DNA of 64,000 nt from Prochlorococcus marinus str. AS9601 (GCF_000015645.1 NC_008816.1:1426001-1490000), one strand, 5' to 3'. Shown: positions 26,823-38,207, counted from the stretch's first letter. Notes: generated by a model from the sequence alone, not told the origin. Numbers and translations are program-made.

Positions 26823-27479
26823 TTAATTTTCTTTTATATCAGGAAAACTTTCTTTCAATGCCGTTCTTGCTGCAAGTTGTTTTCTTGTATGATCAAGCAT
26901 TTCATATTCTCTCTGTAAACGGGTAAAAGTATTTCTTTCCTCTAAAAGTCTTTGCTGTTCCTCCGCAACAGGACCGCCCAAATGAGCTCCTATCCAAAAT
27001 GATAAATCCATTGGGTTGTTAGGTAATTTATCAGGTAGATTTTTTTTAGTATTAGTCAATTTACTTGTTAATGTAATAACATCACCAAGTGCTTCTTTTA
27101 CTGAATCTCTTAAAGAATCTAATTTTTGAAGGTCATCAATATTCTCATCACTAATCCAACTAACCATCGCAGAACAAAATGGCGTCGAACGGGTAATTTC
27201 TAAGATTTGAAATCTCTGTTGGCCTAGAGTGATAATGTTACTTCTACCATCTTCAGCAGTTTGGTGTTTTATAATTTGAGCGCAACATCCAACGTTAGCC
27301 ATACTTTTAGAAGTTGGATCCCACTTAATAACTCCAAACATAGAATCGCTCTCAAGAACAGTTTGGAGCATAATCCTATATCTAGATTCAAAAATATGTA
27401 AAGGCAATACTTCTTGAGGAAAAAGGACTACCTCTGGCAAAGGAAATAAAGGTAATTCCCTTACTGAGAGTTCTCCCAT
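26823..27479 (-). CDS. Stand-alone Lon N-terminal (LON substrate-binding) domain protein
   Basis: A 218-residue protein whose first 190 residues match the Lon protease N-terminal domain: SVRELPLFPLPEVVLFPQEVLPLHIFESRYRIM, MFGVIKWD, VGCCAQI and RFQILE. There is no AAA+ or serine protease domain, so it is not a protease by itself. The C-terminus is a coiled-coil-like helix (EEQQRLLEERNTFTRLQREYEMLDH). Such proteins occur throughout cyanobacteria; the role is unknown, possibly substrate recognition. It follows rpsJ by 56 bp and touches the methyltransferase gene end to end, so both may be carried on read-through from the str operon. Confidence 0.86.
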   Translation of the reverse strand: MGELSVRELPLFPLPEVVLFPQEVLPLHIFESRYRIMLQTVLESDSMFGVIKWDPTSKSMANVGCCAQIIKHQTAEDGRSNIITLGQQRFQILEITRSTPFCSAMVSWISDENIDDLQKLDSLRDSVKEALGDVITLTSKLTNTKKNLPDKLPNNPMDLSFWIGAHLGGPVAEEQQRLLEERNTFTRLQREYEMLDHTRKQLAARTALKESFPDIKEN

Positions 27480-27535
27480 TTAAACCTCATTTCATTATTT
27501 TTATACTAGTAAATTTAGGACGATTTCGGGATTTT

Positions 27536-27856
27536 TTAAAGTTTAACTTCTATATCTACACCACTAGGGAGATCAAGTTTCATTAAAGCGTCAATAGTTT
27601 TTGCAGAAGGACTGTAGATATCTATTATTCTTCGATGTGTTCTTGTTTCAAAATGCTCTCTAGAATCTTTATCAACATGTGGTGATCTTAGGACACAATA
27701 AATCTTCCTTTTTGTAGGTAAAGGTATTGGACCTATTGCTGAGGCAGAAGTGGTATCAGCAGTTTGAATTATTTTGTCACAAGATAAATCAAGCATTCTT
27801 CTATCAAATGCTTTGAGCCTAATTCTTATTTTTTGTTGTGCGATTGATGCAGTCAT
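27536..27856 (-). CDS. rpsJ: 30S ribosomal protein S10
   Basis: A 106-residue S10 ([23 protein letters not shown]) ending [42 protein letters not shown] is the conserved loop region. S10 is also the NusE transcription antitermination factor. It follows tufA by 98 bp on the same strand, the common cyanobacterial arrangement rpsL-rpsG-fusA-tufA-rpsJ, not the S10 operon of E. coli. A stable hairpin lies in the gap before it. Confidence 0.98.
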   Translation of the reverse strand: MTASIAQQKIRIRLKAFDRRMLDLSCDKIIQTADTTSASAIGPIPLPTKRKIYCVLRSPHVDKDSREHFETRTHRRIIDIYSPSAKTIDALMKLDLPSGVDIEVKL

Positions 27857-27879
27857 AATTTCAGATAACTTCTAGTGGA

Positions 27880-27900
27880 GGGTCATTGATTAAATGACCC
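27880..27900 (-). promoter_or_regulatory. 8-bp perfect hairpin between tufA and rpsJ
   Basis: GGGTCATT (27880-27887) and AATGACCC (27893-27900) form a perfect 8-bp stem with a 5-base loop. On the transcribed minus strand no T-run follows, so a simple intrinsic terminator is unlikely. I infer an RNA processing site, mRNA-stability element or partial attenuator that sets rpsJ expression relative to tufA. Confidence 0.5.
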
Positions 27901-27954
27901 TTATCCATAAACCTATACTAGATGATTGAGGTTAATTTTTAAAATTCAAAAATA

Positions 27955-29154
27955 TTATTTGAGTATTTTAGAAACAACTCCAGCACCTATGGTACGTCCA
28001 CCTTCACGTATAGCGAATCTCATACCTTGTTCAATAGCTACTGGACAAATCAATTCTCCAGTCATCTTGATTCTGTCTCCTGGCATAACCATTTCAACAT
28101 TAGAACCATCATCCGATGTAAATGCAGTTATTTGACCTGTCACATCAGTTGTTCTGATGTAAAACTGAGGTCTATATCCTGCAAAGAAAGGAGTATGTCT
28201 TCCTCCCTCTTCTTTTTTGAGAACATAAACTTCTCCTTCAAACTGAGTATGAGGGGTAATAGATCCTTTCTTAACAAGAACCATTCCTCTCTCAATATCC
28301 TCTTTCTGAACACCACGTAAAAGTAAACCAACATTATCGCCAGCCATACCTTCATCAAGAAGTTTTCGGAACATTTCAACTCCAGTAACAGTTGTTACTC
28401 TTGTATCTCTTATTCCGACTATTTCTACTTCTTCTCCAACCTTAACTTTACCTCTCTCAATTCTTCCAGTAGCAACAGTTCCTCTACCAGTAATTGAGAA
28501 AACGTCTTCAACTGCCATCAAGAATGGTTTATCAACTTCTCTTTCTGGTTCGGGAATACTAGCATCAACTGCTTTCATTAATTCTTCAATCTTTGATTCC
28601 CAAGTAGTATCACCTTCGAGTGCTTTTAAACCTGAAACTTGAACTATAGGTATGTCATCTCCGGGGAAGTCATAACTATCTAACAGTTCTCTAATTTCCA
28701 TTTCGACGAGTTCAATAATTTCTTCATCATCGACCATGTCGCACTTATTGAGAGCAACTACAAGAGCAGGAACTCCAACCTGTTTAGCTAAAAGAATATG
28801 TTCTTTTGTTTGAGCCATAGGACCATCAGTAGCTGCACAGACTAAGATAGCTCCGTCCATCTGGGCGGCGCCTGTGATCATGTTTTTCACATAATCAGCA
28901 TGACCTGGGCAATCAACATGAGCATAATGCCTGCCTTCAGTTTCGTATTCAACATGAGCTGTATTGATGGTAATGCCACGCTCTCTTTCTTCAGGAGCAC
29001 CATCAATGTCTCCATAGTCTTGAGCTTGAGCTTGACCTTTTTTAGCTAAAACATTTGTAATAGCAGCAGTTAATGTTGTTTTTCCATGATCAACATGGCC
29101 AATAGTACCTATGTTGACATGTGGTTTGTTCCTTTCGAACTTCTCGCGAGCCAT
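27955..29154 (-). CDS. tufA: Elongation factor Tu
   Basis: A 399-residue EF-Tu that brings aminoacyl-tRNA to the ribosome. GTPase motifs: GHVDHGKTT (P-loop), [31 protein letters not shown] and SGLKAL; domains II and III follow ([38 protein letters not shown]). Length matches cyanobacterial EF-Tu. It lies 45 bp downstream of fusA in the str operon. Confidence 0.99.
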   Translation of the reverse strand: MAREKFERNKPHVNIGTIGHVDHGKTTLTAAITNVLAKKGQAQAQDYGDIDGAPEERERGITINTAHVEYETEGRHYAHVDCPGHADYVKNMITGAAQMDGAILVCAATDGPMAQTKEHILLAKQVGVPALVVALNKCDMVDDEEIIELVEMEIRELLDSYDFPGDDIPIVQVSGLKALEGDTTWESKIEELMKAVDASIPEPEREVDKPFLMAVEDVFSITGRGTVATGRIERGKVKVGEEVEIVGIRDTRVTTVTGVEMFRKLLDEGMAGDNVGLLLRGVQKEDIERGMVLVKKGSITPHTQFEGEVYVLKKEEGGRHTPFFAGYRPQFYIRTTDVTGQITAFTSDDGSNVEMVMPGDRIKMTGELICPVAIEQGMRFAIREGGRTIGAGVVSKILK

Positions 29155-29199
29155 TTTGAATTAAAGAATCGAGGGTTTAAGAGTGTTTTAGTTTAGAGA

Positions 29200-31275
29200 T
29201 CAGGAGTTGCCCTGATTCTTGGAAATGATAGCTTCAGCAACATTACGAGGTACTTCCTCATAATTTGCGAACTCCATTGAAAATATACCCCGACCTTGAG
29301 TCATTGATCGGAGTTGAGTGGCATAACCGAACATTTCGGCTAAGGGCACTTTGGCCTGTACCTTAGACAATCCATCATCAACAGATTGTCCTTCTACTTG
29401 ACCTCTTCTAGAAGAAAGATCACCAATTACAGATCCAAGAAAGTCATCAGGACTTTCGACCTCAACTTTCATCATAGGCTCTAAAAGGACAGGATTGCAT
29501 TTTTTAACCCCGTCTTTAAAAGCCATGGAACCTGCAATTTTGAAGGCCATTTCAGATGAGTCTACATCGTGGAATGAACCATCGACTAGTGTTACTTTTA
29601 CATCAATGAGTGGATAACCGGCAAGAACACCAGATTCACAGGTTTCTTTCATCCCATTAGATGCAGGTCCAATATACTCTTTTGGTACGGCTCCACCTAC
29701 AATTTTGTTTACAAATTCAAAACCTTTACCAACTTCGGCTGGTTCCATTTCAATAATTACATGACCATATTGGCCTTTTCCTCCTGTTTGTCTTGCATAT
29801 TTACCTTCACCTTTAGAACTAGACCTAATGGTCTCCCTATATGAAACCTGAGGAGCTCCTATATTTGCTTCAACCTTAAATTCCCTTAACATTCTGTCAA
29901 CAAGGATTTCTAAGTGCAACTCACCCATACCTGCAATAACAGTTTGATTTGTCTCAGGATCAGTACTTACTCTAAAAGTTGGATCTTCTTCAGACAAAGC
30001 AGTTAAAGCTTTTGATAATTTTTCCATGTCACCTTTAGTTTTTGGCTCAACAGCCACCGAGATAACAGGTTCAGGGATAAACAATGTCTCCAAAACTATT
30101 GGATCTTCTGTGTTACAAAGAGTATCTCCAGTTGTTGTGTTCTTAAGACCTAATACAGCTCCTAAATCCCCAGCCCTCAATTCATCAACCTCCTCTCTTT
30201 CATCAGCCTTAAGAATCACTAATCTAGAAATTCTCTCTTTAGCATCCTTAGTGGAATTCATTACATAGCTTCCTTTTGAAAGAACACCTGAATACATTCT
30301 CACAAAAGTTAATTTCCCGTAGGGATCTGACATCACTTTGAAAGCTAATGCACTAAAAGGAGCATTATCATCTGACGGTCTAATATCTTCTTTACCGCTT
30401 GGCAAAACACCTTGTATTGGTTTCACGTCAACTGGAGCTGGCAAGTAATCAACTACAGCGTCTAATACAAGTTGAACACCTTTATTCTTAAAAGCTGAAC
30501 CGCATAGTACAGGCACCAATCCATGTTTTAAAACCCCTTCCCTAATTCCTTTTTTAAGTTGTTCTTCAGATAGTTCTCCTGTTTCGAGGAAAATTTCAAT
30601 TAACTCTTCATCATTTTCTGCGACACTTTCCATCAACTTGAATCTCCACTCAGCAGCTTCTTCCTCCATTTCTGATGGAATTGGTGCTTCTTCAATATCA
30701 GTACCCAAATCGTTTTTGTAAAGATAAGCTTTGTTGGCTACTAAATCAATAATGCCTGTAAGATCACCTTCAGCTCCGATAGGCAGCTGAATTGGGAGTG
30801 CATTTGCCTTTAATCGATCTTTAATTTGTTTATTAACTTTTAGAAAATCCGCACCAGTCCTGTCCATTTTATTAACAAAAACCATTCTTGGAACAGAATA
30901 TCTATCAGCTTGACGCCAAACTGTTTCAGATTGAGGCTGAACTCCTCCAACCGCGCAAAATACGGCTATGACCCCGTCCAAGACTCTCATTGATCTTTCC
31001 ACTTCAATAGTGAAATCAACGTGTCCAGGCGTATCAATAATATTAATTCTGTGATCTTGCCAGCTAGTTGATATTGCAGCAGCAGTTATAGTTATTCCTC
31101 TTTCTCGTTCTTGAGCCATCCAATCTGTCACTGCAGCACCATCATGCACTTCTCCTATCTTGTGAACAACTCCTGAATAAAACAAAATTCTTTCAGTAGT
31201 TGTAGTCTTCCCAGCATCAATATGAGCGGCTATACCTATGTTTCTTACTCGTTCTAGGGGAAAGTCGCGTGCCAA
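29200..31275 (-). CDS. fusA: Elongation factor G
   Basis: A 691-residue EF-G, the translocase GTPase. P-loop [13 protein letters not shown], switch region [42 protein letters not shown], then domains II-V with [13 protein letters not shown] and the domain IV loop [13 protein letters not shown]. The conserved C-terminus [20 protein letters not shown] is intact. It sits between rpsG (97-bp gap) and tufA (45-bp gap). Nothing is unusual. Confidence 0.99.
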   Translation of the reverse strand: MARDFPLERVRNIGIAAHIDAGKTTTTERILFYSGVVHKIGEVHDGAAVTDWMAQERERGITITAAAISTSWQDHRINIIDTPGHVDFTIEVERSMRVLDGVIAVFCAVGGVQPQSETVWRQADRYSVPRMVFVNKMDRTGADFLKVNKQIKDRLKANALPIQLPIGAEGDLTGIIDLVANKAYLYKNDLGTDIEEAPIPSEMEEEAAEWRFKLMESVAENDEELIEIFLETGELSEEQLKKGIREGVLKHGLVPVLCGSAFKNKGVQLVLDAVVDYLPAPVDVKPIQGVLPSGKEDIRPSDDNAPFSALAFKVMSDPYGKLTFVRMYSGVLSKGSYVMNSTKDAKERISRLVILKADEREEVDELRAGDLGAVLGLKNTTTGDTLCNTEDPIVLETLFIPEPVISVAVEPKTKGDMEKLSKALTALSEEDPTFRVSTDPETNQTVIAGMGELHLEILVDRMLREFKVEANIGAPQVSYRETIRSSSKGEGKYARQTGGKGQYGHVIIEMEPAEVGKGFEFVNKIVGGAVPKEYIGPASNGMKETCESGVLAGYPLIDVKVTLVDGSFHDVDSSEMAFKIAGSMAFKDGVKKCNPVLLEPMMKVEVESPDDFLGSVIGDLSSRRGQVEGQSVDDGLSKVQAKVPLAEMFGYATQLRSMTQGRGIFSMEFANYEEVPRNVAEAIISKNQGNS

Positions 31276-31372
31276 TTTTAAAGCTCCAAATAAAATAATT
31301 TTTAATAAATATAGTTCGCTCTTAAAGCAAACTTTAATAATAATAAACTACTTAAGTACCTTTTTGATGAAA

Positions 31373-31843
31373 TTAATATCTGTAATGTGCAAAAGCTTTA
31401 TTAGCTTCAGCCATTTTATGAGTATCTTCTCTTTTTTTAACTGAACTACCAGTTTCATTTGCCGCATCCATCAACTCACCAGCAAGTTTTTGAGACATGC
31501 TTTTGCCATTCCTTGCACGCGAAAATGTAACAAGCCATCTTAATGCCATAGCCGTACCCCTCTCTTGGCGAACTTCCATAGGTACTTGATATGTTGCACC
31601 ACCAACTCTTCTAGCTCGTACCTCGACAAGAGGAGTAGCATTTTTTACGGCTGTTTCAAATAATTCGACTGCATTCCCACCTGTTCTCTCGCTTATTAAG
31701 GAAAAAGCATCAGACAATATTCTTTGAGCTGTAGATTTTTTACCATGCTTCATCAATCGAGAAATCATCATTGAAGCCAGACGACTATTGAATTGAGGAT
31801 CTGGAAGAACTGGTCTTTTTACTGCTGCATTACGACGTGACAT
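31373..31843 (-). CDS. rpsG: 30S ribosomal protein S7
   Basis: A 156-residue S7 ([31 protein letters not shown]) with [25 protein letters not shown] and a C-terminal [20 protein letters not shown]. It nucleates folding of the 16S rRNA 3' domain. Second gene of the str operon, 25 bp after rpsL. Length is standard. Confidence 0.98.
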
Positions 31844-31868
31844 GTTTTTAAAAAGTGATGTTTACAAA

Positions 31869-32243
31869 TTAATCTTTTGGAGCCTTCGCTCCATACTTAG
31901 ATCTGGATTGACGTCTATCTTTGACTCCAGCTGTATCTAAAGTTCCTCTAATTATATGATACCTAACTCCTGGCAAATCTTTAACTCTTCCACCCCTAAG
32001 TAGCACTACAGAATGTTCTTGAAGATTATGTCCAATCCCAGGAATATAAGCAGTTACTTCGAAACCAGAAGTTAATCTTACCCTTGCGACTTTTCTTAGA
32101 GCTGAATTAGGTTTTTTAGGTGTTGATGTATAAACTCTCGTACATACACCTCTTCTTTCAGGGCAAGCTTTTAATGCAGGAGATTTTGTTTTCTTCGTCA
32201 GACGTTTTCTTTCTGAACCTACTAATTGTGAGATGGTGGGCAT
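31869..32243 (-). CDS. rpsL: 30S ribosomal protein S12
   Basis: A 124-residue S12 ([24 protein letters not shown]) with the decoding-centre motifs [17 protein letters not shown] and [17 protein letters not shown], and the end KYGAKAPKD. The lysine and proline positions that give streptomycin sensitivity are in their wild-type form. First gene of the str operon; its promoter should lie in the 195-bp gap shared with the divergent glutamate synthase gene. Confidence 0.98.
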   Translation of the reverse strand: MPTISQLVGSERKRLTKKTKSPALKACPERRGVCTRVYTSTPKKPNSALRKVARVRLTSGFEVTAYIPGIGHNLQEHSVVLLRGGRVKDLPGVRYHIIRGTLDTAGVKDRRQSRSKYGAKAPKD

Positions 32244-32438
32244 CTAATATACTTAGATAAAAATAAAGATTTAACTATCATAACCTTTTATGAGTACCAA
32301 CTAAAACTTTTTGATTATATTTTTTTCAAAATTTGTCAAATTAAAATTCTTTGGTAAATATTCATTATCTTTAGATTTATTTTCATATTTATTTTTATAA
32401 TAGAAATACATAAATAACTAAATATAATTAAATAATCT

Positions 32439-35400
32439 ATGGGAGAGAGTATCAAAAGAATCGGTGGACCATATCAAGATAGTTATTCCCCAAATGGAAT
32501 AATTGGGGAGAAAGATGCGTGTGGGGTTGGTTTCATAGCAAATGTCAAAGGAATAGAAAGTAACTGGATCCTTAAACAATCCATAAAAGGTCTGAACTGC
32601 ATGGAACATAGAGGAGGTTGTGGAGGAGATAGTGACTCAGGAGATGGAGCAGGCATTTTATGTTCAATTCCATGGAACTACTTAGAAAAAGAAGTCAATC
32701 TTAAAAATAAAAAAGAATCCGATAAAGGGTTAGGCATGGTTTTTATGCCTAACAAAAAAGAGAAAATTGAATTATGTAAATCAATATGTGATAAGGAAGC
32801 AGAAAAATTAAATGTCAACGAAACATTTTGGAGAACAGTACCTGTTAATAATGAAATCTTGGGTCCTTTAGCTAAGACAAATGCCCCCTTTATATGTCAG
32901 TGGATTTTATGTATAGACAAAAAAGATCATCAGAATATTGAGAAAATTCTATTCCAATTAAGAAAAAGAATTGAGAAAATCATAAGAGAAACTCTCAAAA
33001 ATCATGTTGGGGATTGTGAATTTTATTTTGCCTCACTAAGTTCTCAAACAGTTGTTTATAAAGGCATGGTTCGTTCTGAAATATTATCCGAGTTTTATCA
33101 AGATCTAAAACAAGAAAGTTTTAAAGTCTCATTTTCTGTTTATCATCGTAGATTTAGTACCAATACACTTCCGAAATGGCCGCTTGCTCAACCCATGAGA
33201 TTTTTAGGGCATAATGGTGAAATAAATACTCTCTTAGGTAATATTAACTGGGCCAAGGCTTCTGAAACACATATAGATGATTTTTGGGGAGAGTTATCTA
33301 ACGAAATAAAACCTATCGTAGATGTAAATAAAAGTGATTCATCAAATCTTGATGCCACCCTTGAAATTAATATTCGTTCAGGCCAACCAATAACTGATTC
33401 ATTACTAAAACTTGTTCCTGAAGCATTTAGAGATCAACCAGAACTTGAACAAAGAAAAGACATTAAATCATTTTATGAGTATTCTGCGAGCATACAAGAA
33501 GCTTGGGATGGTCCTGCTCTACTTGTATTCGCAGATGGAAATTTTGTAGGAGCAACGCTTGATAGAAATGGTCTAAGACCAGCAAGATATTCAATAACAA
33601 ATGATGGTTTTGTAGTAATGGGTTCCGAAACAGGAGTAGTAGATCTAGAAGAGGAAAGAGTAATAGAAAAAGGTCGATTAGGACCGGGACAAATGCTGGC
33701 GGTTGATCTTCATCAAAATAGAATCCTCAGAAATTGGGAGGTAAAATCTGAAGCAGCCCAAAGGCATGATTATAAAAAACTCCTAAGTAATAGAACTATA
33801 AAAATTGAGAATAGTCAGTGGGTTAAAGACTGCGAACTAAAAGACCTTGAGTTGTTACAACAACAAACTGCGTACGGTTTTTCAGCAGAAGATAATGATT
33901 TAATTTTAGATTCAATGGCTTCGTTAGCTAAAGAACCTACCTATTGCATGGGGGACGATATCCCATTAGCAGTACTTTCTTCAAAGCCACATATTTTATA
34001 TGACTATTTCAAGCAAAGATTTGCGCAAGTTACCAATCCTCCTATTGACCCTCTGAGAGAAAAACTAGTAATGAGTTTGGAGATGCATCTTGGAGAAAGA
34101 TGTACACCATTTGAGATTAAAGATCCTAAACCTTTTGTTCATTTACAAAGTCCAATCCTCAATGAGGAAGAACTCATTTCCATTAAAAAATCAAAAATTA
34201 AATCTCAAACAATTTCAAGTTTGTTTGATATTGAGGAAGGTGTTCAAGGTTTAGAGAACCAATTACTAGCAATTTGCAAACAGAGTGAGCTCTCTATAAA
34301 AGAAGGTTGCTCTTTAATTATTATTTCTGATAAAGGAATAAATCCTAAAAAGACTTTTATTCCTCCTTTGCTTGCTGTTGGGGCAATTCATCATTATCTT
34401 CTAAAAAAAGAAATAAGGCTAAAAGCTTCTCTAATTATTGAAACTGGGCAATGTTGGAGCACGCATCACTTGGCATGTTTGATTGGTTATGGCGCAAGTG
34501 CAGTTTGTCCTTGGTTGACCTTCGAAGCAGGAAGACACTGGTTAAAACATCCAAAAACACAAAAACTCATTGATAGCAAAAAAATTGATCCATTATCAAT
34601 AATTGGTGTTCAGGAAAATATTAAAAAAGCTCTAGAAGACGGACTAAGAAAAATTCTTTCGAAAATTGGTATCTCACTTTTATCTAGTTACCATGGCGCG
34701 CAAATTTTTGAAGCTGTAGGCCTTGGATCTGACTTAATAAAAATGGCTTTTGATGGTACAACAAGCCGCATTGCTGGCATAACTTTAAAAGAATTAACTA
34801 ATGAAACACTTTCAATACATACGAAAGCCTATCCAGAAATCGATTTAAAAAAATTAGAATTTTTAGGATTTGTACAATTTAGAAATAATGGAGAATATCA
34901 CTCAAATAATCCTGAGATGTCCAAAGTTTTACATTCAGCTGTAAAACTAGGACCAGGATACGATCATTTTGAAACTTACAAAAAACTCATTAGTAATAGA
35001 CCTACAACATCTTTAAGAGATTTACTAACAATTAATTCTAAAAGAAAAAGCATTCCATTAGAGGAAGTTGAAAGTGTTGAATCAATTTGCAAAAGGTTCT
35101 GTACTGGAGGAATGAGTTTGGGTGCTTTATCAAGAGAAGCACATGAAGTGTTAGCAGTTGCAATGAATAGAATTGGTGGGAAAAGTAATAGTGGAGAGGG
35201 GGGAGAAGATCCAGCTCGTTTTAATGTTTTAAATGATATCGATGAAAATACTCAATCAGCGACGTTGCCATTTATAAAAGGTCTAGAAAATGGAGACACA
35301 GCATGTTCAGCTATTAAACAAATAGCATCAGGTAGATTTGGAGTTACGCCTGAATATCTAAGAAGTGGTAAACAACTCGAAATTAAAATGGCTCAAGGTG

Positions 35401-37013
35401 CAAAACCTGGAGAAGGCGGACAATTGCCTGGTCCAAAAGTTGATTCTTACATCGCAAAACTTAGAAATAGTAAACCTGGAGTAGCCCTAATATCTCCTCC
35501 TCCGCATCATGATATTTATTCAATTGAAGATTTAGCTCAACTTATCCATGACTTACACCAAGTTCATCCAAAAGCGAAAGTAAGCGTTAAACTTGTTTCT
35601 GAAATTGGTATAGGTACTATTGCTGCTGGAGTAAGCAAAGCTAATGCAGATGTAATTCAAATTTCAGGCCATGACGGAGGTACAGGTGCTTCACCCCTAA
35701 GTTCTATTAAACATGCAGGTTTACCTTGGGAACTAGGTGTTGCAGAGGTTCATAAATCTCTATTAGAAAATAACTTACGAGAAAGAGTAATTTTAAGAAC
35801 TGATGGAGGTCTGAAAACAGGCTGGGATGTAGTTATTGCAGCTTTACTAGGTGCTGAAGAATACGGGTTTGGTTCTGTAGCGATGATTGCTGAAGGATGC
35901 ATAATGGCTCGGGTTTGTCATACAAACAAGTGTCCTGTTGGAGTTGCCACTCAAAAAGAAGAATTAAGAAAAAGATTTAAAGGTATTCCAGAAAATGTTG
36001 TCAATTTTTTCTTGTATATTGCTGAAGAAGTAAGGCAGATAATGAGTAGTATCGGTGTTTCTAATATGGAAGAACTGATTGGTAATCAAGAATTTCTTTC
36101 TGCAAGAAATATCGATCTTCCAAAAACTTCTAATATTGATCTTTCTTCTTTACTAAATAAAAAATACCTAAACACTGATAGATCATGGTTAAAACATTCA
36201 AAAGCTGCCCATAGTAATGGTTTTGTATTAGAAGACGAGTTTTTGTCTGATACTGAATTTGTAAATTCAATTAAAAATCACGAAATATTAACCAAAGAAA
36301 TTGAGATAAAAAATACAGATAGAAGTGTTTGTGCGAAAATATCAGGCGAAATCGCAGAACTTCACGGCAATACTGGCTTCAATGGCGAACTCAACTTAAA
36401 TTTCAAAGGATGCGCAGGACAAAGCTTTGGTGCCTTTTTATTGAAGGGAATGAATGTTCAATTAATCGGAGAAGCTAATGATTATGTTTGTAAAGGAATG
36501 AATGGAGGAATACTTACAATAATTCCACCAAAAATAGAGAAAACTTCCTCCGAACAGGTCATTTTAGGAAACACCTGTCTTTATGGAGCAACAGGTGGGA
36601 AATTATTTGCATTAGGAAAATCTGGAGAAAGATTTGCAGTAAGAAATAGTGGTGCTACAGCAGTAACAGAAGGAGCAGGTGATCATTGTTGTGAATACAT
36701 GACTGGTGGGAAAGTAGTTATTCTAGGTTCCATAGGAAGGAATATTAGTGCAGGCATGACTGGTGGAATAGCTTTTATAATAGATGAGAAGAACGATTTA
36801 AGTAATAAAGTTAACAAGGAAATAGTTAGCATTCATAAAATAACTTCATCAAAGCAGGAAGATATCTTATTGGAAATTATTAGAGAATATCTAGCAAAAA
36901 CAAATAGCTTAAAGGCTGCCAAAATAATTGAAAATTGGTCTTATTACAAGAGTACTTTTAGATTAATAGTTCCCCCAAGCGAAGAAGAAATGCTTGGTAT
37001 AAAGAAAATGTAA
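32439..37013 (+). CDS. gltB: Ferredoxin-dependent glutamate synthase
   Basis: A 1524-residue glutamate synthase (also called glsF/gltS). A short propeptide precedes the catalytic Cys28 (EKDACGVGFIANVKG) of the N-terminal amidotransferase domain. A central domain, the FMN-binding synthase domain (GGKSNSGEGGEDPARF, QISGHDGGTGASPLSSIKHAG) and the 3Fe-4S cysteines (GCIMARVCHTNKCPVG, near residues 1154-1165) follow, then the C-terminal beta-helix with GATGG and AGMTGG turns. With no partner small-subunit gene beside it and the cyanobacterial context, ferredoxin is the likely donor. It makes glutamate from glutamine and 2-oxoglutarate in the GS-GOGAT cycle. I saw no clear GTA-N8-TAC NtcA box upstream. 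Confidence 0.97.
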   Translation: MGESIKRIGGPYQDSYSPNGIIGEKDACGVGFIANVKGIESNWILKQSIKGLNCMEHRGGCGGDSDSGDGAGILCSIPWNYLEKEVNLKNKKESDKGLGMVFMPNKKEKIELCKSICDKEAEKLNVNETFWRTVPVNNEILGPLAKTNAPFICQWILCIDKKDHQNIEKILFQLRKRIEKIIRETLKNHVGDCEFYFASLSSQTVVYKGMVRSEILSEFYQDLKQESFKVSFSVYHRRFSTNTLPKWPLAQPMRFLGHNGEINTLLGNINWAKASETHIDDFWGELSNEIKPIVDVNKSDSSNLDATLEINIRSGQPITDSLLKLVPEAFRDQPELEQRKDIKSFYEYSASIQEAWDGPALLVFADGNFVGATLDRNGLRPARYSITNDGFVVMGSETGVVDLEEERVIEKGRLGPGQMLAVDLHQNRILRNWEVKSEAAQRHDYKKLLSNRTIKIENSQWVKDCELKDLELLQQQTAYGFSAEDNDLILDSMASLAKEPTYCMGDDIPLAVLSSKPHILYDYFKQRFAQVTNPPIDPLREKLVMSLEMHLGERCTPFEIKDPKPFVHLQSPILNEEELISIKKSKIKSQTISSLFDIEEGVQGLENQLLAICKQSELSIKEGCSLIIISDKGINPKKTFIPPLLAVGAIHHYLLKKEIRLKASLIIETGQCWSTHHLACLIGYGASAVCPWLTFEAGRHWLKHPKTQKLIDSKKIDPLSIIGVQENIKKALEDGLRKILSKIGISLLSSYHGAQIFEAVGLGSDLIKMAFDGTTSRIAGITLKELTNETLSIHTKAYPEIDLKKLEFLGFVQFRNNGEYHSNNPEMSKVLHSAVKLGPGYDHFETYKKLISNRPTTSLRDLLTINSKRKSIPLEEVESVESICKRFCTGGMSLGALSREAHEVLAVAMNRIGGKSNSGEGGEDPARFNVLNDIDENTQSATLPFIKGLENGDTACSAIKQIASGRFGVTPEYLRSGKQLEIKMAQGAKPGEGGQLPGPKVDSYIAKLRNSKPGVALISPPPHHDIYSIEDLAQLIHDLHQVHPKAKVSVKLVSEIGIGTIAAGVSKANADVIQISGHDGGTGASPLSSIKHAGLPWELGVAEVHKSLLENNLRERVILRTDGGLKTGWDVVIAALLGAEEYGFGSVAMIAEGCIMARVCHTNKCPVGVATQKEELRKRFKGIPENVVNFFLYIAEEVRQIMSSIGVSNMEELIGNQEFLSARNIDLPKTSNIDLSSLLNKKYLNTDRSWLKHSKAAHSNGFVLEDEFLSDTEFVNSIKNHEILTKEIEIKNTDRSVCAKISGEIAELHGNTGFNGELNLNFKGCAGQSFGAFLLKGMNVQLIGEANDYVCKGMNGGILTIIPPKIEKTSSEQVILGNTCLYGATGGKLFALGKSGERFAVRNSGATAVTEGAGDHCCEYMTGGKVVILGSIGRNISAGMTGGIAFIIDEKNDLSNKVNKEIVSIHKITSSKQEDILLEIIREYLAKTNSLKAAKIIENWSYYKSTFRLIVPPSEEEMLGIKKM

Positions 37014-37307
37014 ATGCCTTTCTTTATAAAAACTGAAATCATAAAAAAAGAATACTTAATAAATCATGATTTAAAACAAAAAATAATTCACGAACATATT
37101 GATTGGATAAAAAAATTAAAAAAAGAGGGAATTAATATAAAAAGTGGTTTTTTAGTAGATGAGTTAAAGAGGCCAGGTGATGGCGGATTACTGATTATTG
37201 AGATTAATAATTATAAAAATGCACTAAAAATAATTAAGAATGATCCAATGATTAAAAATGATCTAGTTGAATGGAAATTAAATGAGTGGATAGATTCAAA
37301 TAAATAA
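37014..37307 (+). CDS. YciI-like (YCII domain) protein
   Basis: A 97-residue ferredoxin-like-fold protein. Seen: LINHDLKQKIIHEHIDWIKKLKKEGINIKSGFLVDELKRPGDGGLLIIEINNYKNALKIIKNDPM, the YCII pattern of a conserved histidine in HIDWI and a D/P segment near the middle. YciI relatives act as small dehalogenase- or lyase-like enzymes or accessory domains; the function here is unknown. The ATG follows the glutamate synthase stop with no gap, so the two are almost certainly co-translated, hinting at a link to nitrogen metabolism. It ends 6 bp before the convergent lipA. Confidence 0.8.
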   Translation: MPFFIKTEIIKKEYLINHDLKQKIIHEHIDWIKKLKKEGINIKSGFLVDELKRPGDGGLLIIEINNYKNALKIIKNDPMIKNDLVEWKLNEWIDSNK

Positions 37308-37313
37308 AAATGA

Positions 37314-38207
37314 CTATCTTGGATACTTTTTCATAAGTTTTTGAATTTCTTCAGCATGGTAACTGCTACGAGTTAAAGGAGAACTAACTACTTGCATAAA
37401 GTCCAAATTTTTTTCTCCGAAAACTTTATAATAATTAAATTTTGAGGGACTCACAAATCTTTGTACAGGTAAATGATTTGGACCAGGAGATAAGTATTGG
37501 CCAATAGTAACAATATCAACGGAATTAGTTTTTAAATCCTTAAGAAGACTTAAGACCTCCTCATCTTTTTCCCCTAAACCAAGCATAAAACCTGACTTTG
37601 TATAAACTTTGGGAGAATATTCTCTGGTCCTTTTAAGCAACTCAAGAGTTCTCTCATATTTACCCTGAGGTCTTACTTTTTTATATAGCGCAGGCACAGT
37701 TTCAATATTATGATTTAAAACATTTGGATTTGAATCAAGAACTTTTTCAAGCGCTTTCCAGTTGCCACAAAGGTCAGGTATTAAAAGCTCAATAGTAGTT
37801 TCAGGCGATTTTTTTCTTACTTGATAAACACATTCAAAAAATTGAGATGCGCCACCATCCTCAAGATCGTCTCTATTAACTGATGTGATTACAACATGTT
37901 TAAGTTGCATTCTATAAACAGCTTCGGCTAAACGATATGGTTCTGTTGGATCTAATTCTCTTTTAGATCTATCAAAATCAATATCGCAATATGGACATGC
38001 CCTAGTACAGCCAGGACCCATTATGAGGAAAGTGGCAGTGCCACTAGCAAAACATTCACCAATATTTGGACAACTTGCCTCTTGACATACAGTATTGAGA
38101 TTTAAATCATTTAACAAATTTGCAGTACTCCCAATTCTCTCAACTTGTGGAGCCTTTACTCTTAACCAGTCAGGTTTTGAAATTAAACTATTGGAATTAT
38201 TAGTCAA
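37314..38207 (-). CDS. lipA: Lipoyl synthase
   Basis: A 297-residue radical SAM enzyme inserting two sulfurs into octanoyl groups to form lipoyl cofactors. Two cysteine sets are visible: auxiliary cluster C41-x4-C46-x5-C52 ([12 protein letters not shown]) and SAM cluster C67-x3-C71-x2-C74 (CTRACPYC). [19 protein letters not shown] and [14 protein letters not shown] follow, and the end [10 protein letters not shown] holds the serine that ligates the auxiliary cluster. Length is typical. Upstream, 292 bp of non-coding DNA separates it from the recombinase-like gene. Confidence 0.96.
   Translation of the reverse strand: MTNNSNSLISKPDWLRVKAPQVERIGSTANLLNDLNLNTVCQEASCPNIGECFASGTATFLIMGPGCTRACPYCDIDFDRSKRELDPTEPYRLAEAVYRMQLKHVVITSVNRDDLEDGGASQFFECVYQVRKKSPETTIELLIPDLCGNWKALEKVLDSNPNVLNHNIETVPALYKKVRPQGKYERTLELLKRTREYSPKVYTKSGFMLGLGEKDEEVLSLLKDLKTNSVDIVTIGQYLSPGPNHLPVQRFVSPSKFNYYKVFGEKNLDFMQVVSSPLTRSSYHAEEIQKLMKKYPR

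Noticed and set aside
32244-32438. NtcA nitrogen-control box upstream of glutamate synthase
   Set aside because: No GTA-N8-TAC arrangement is seen in this 195-bp gap.
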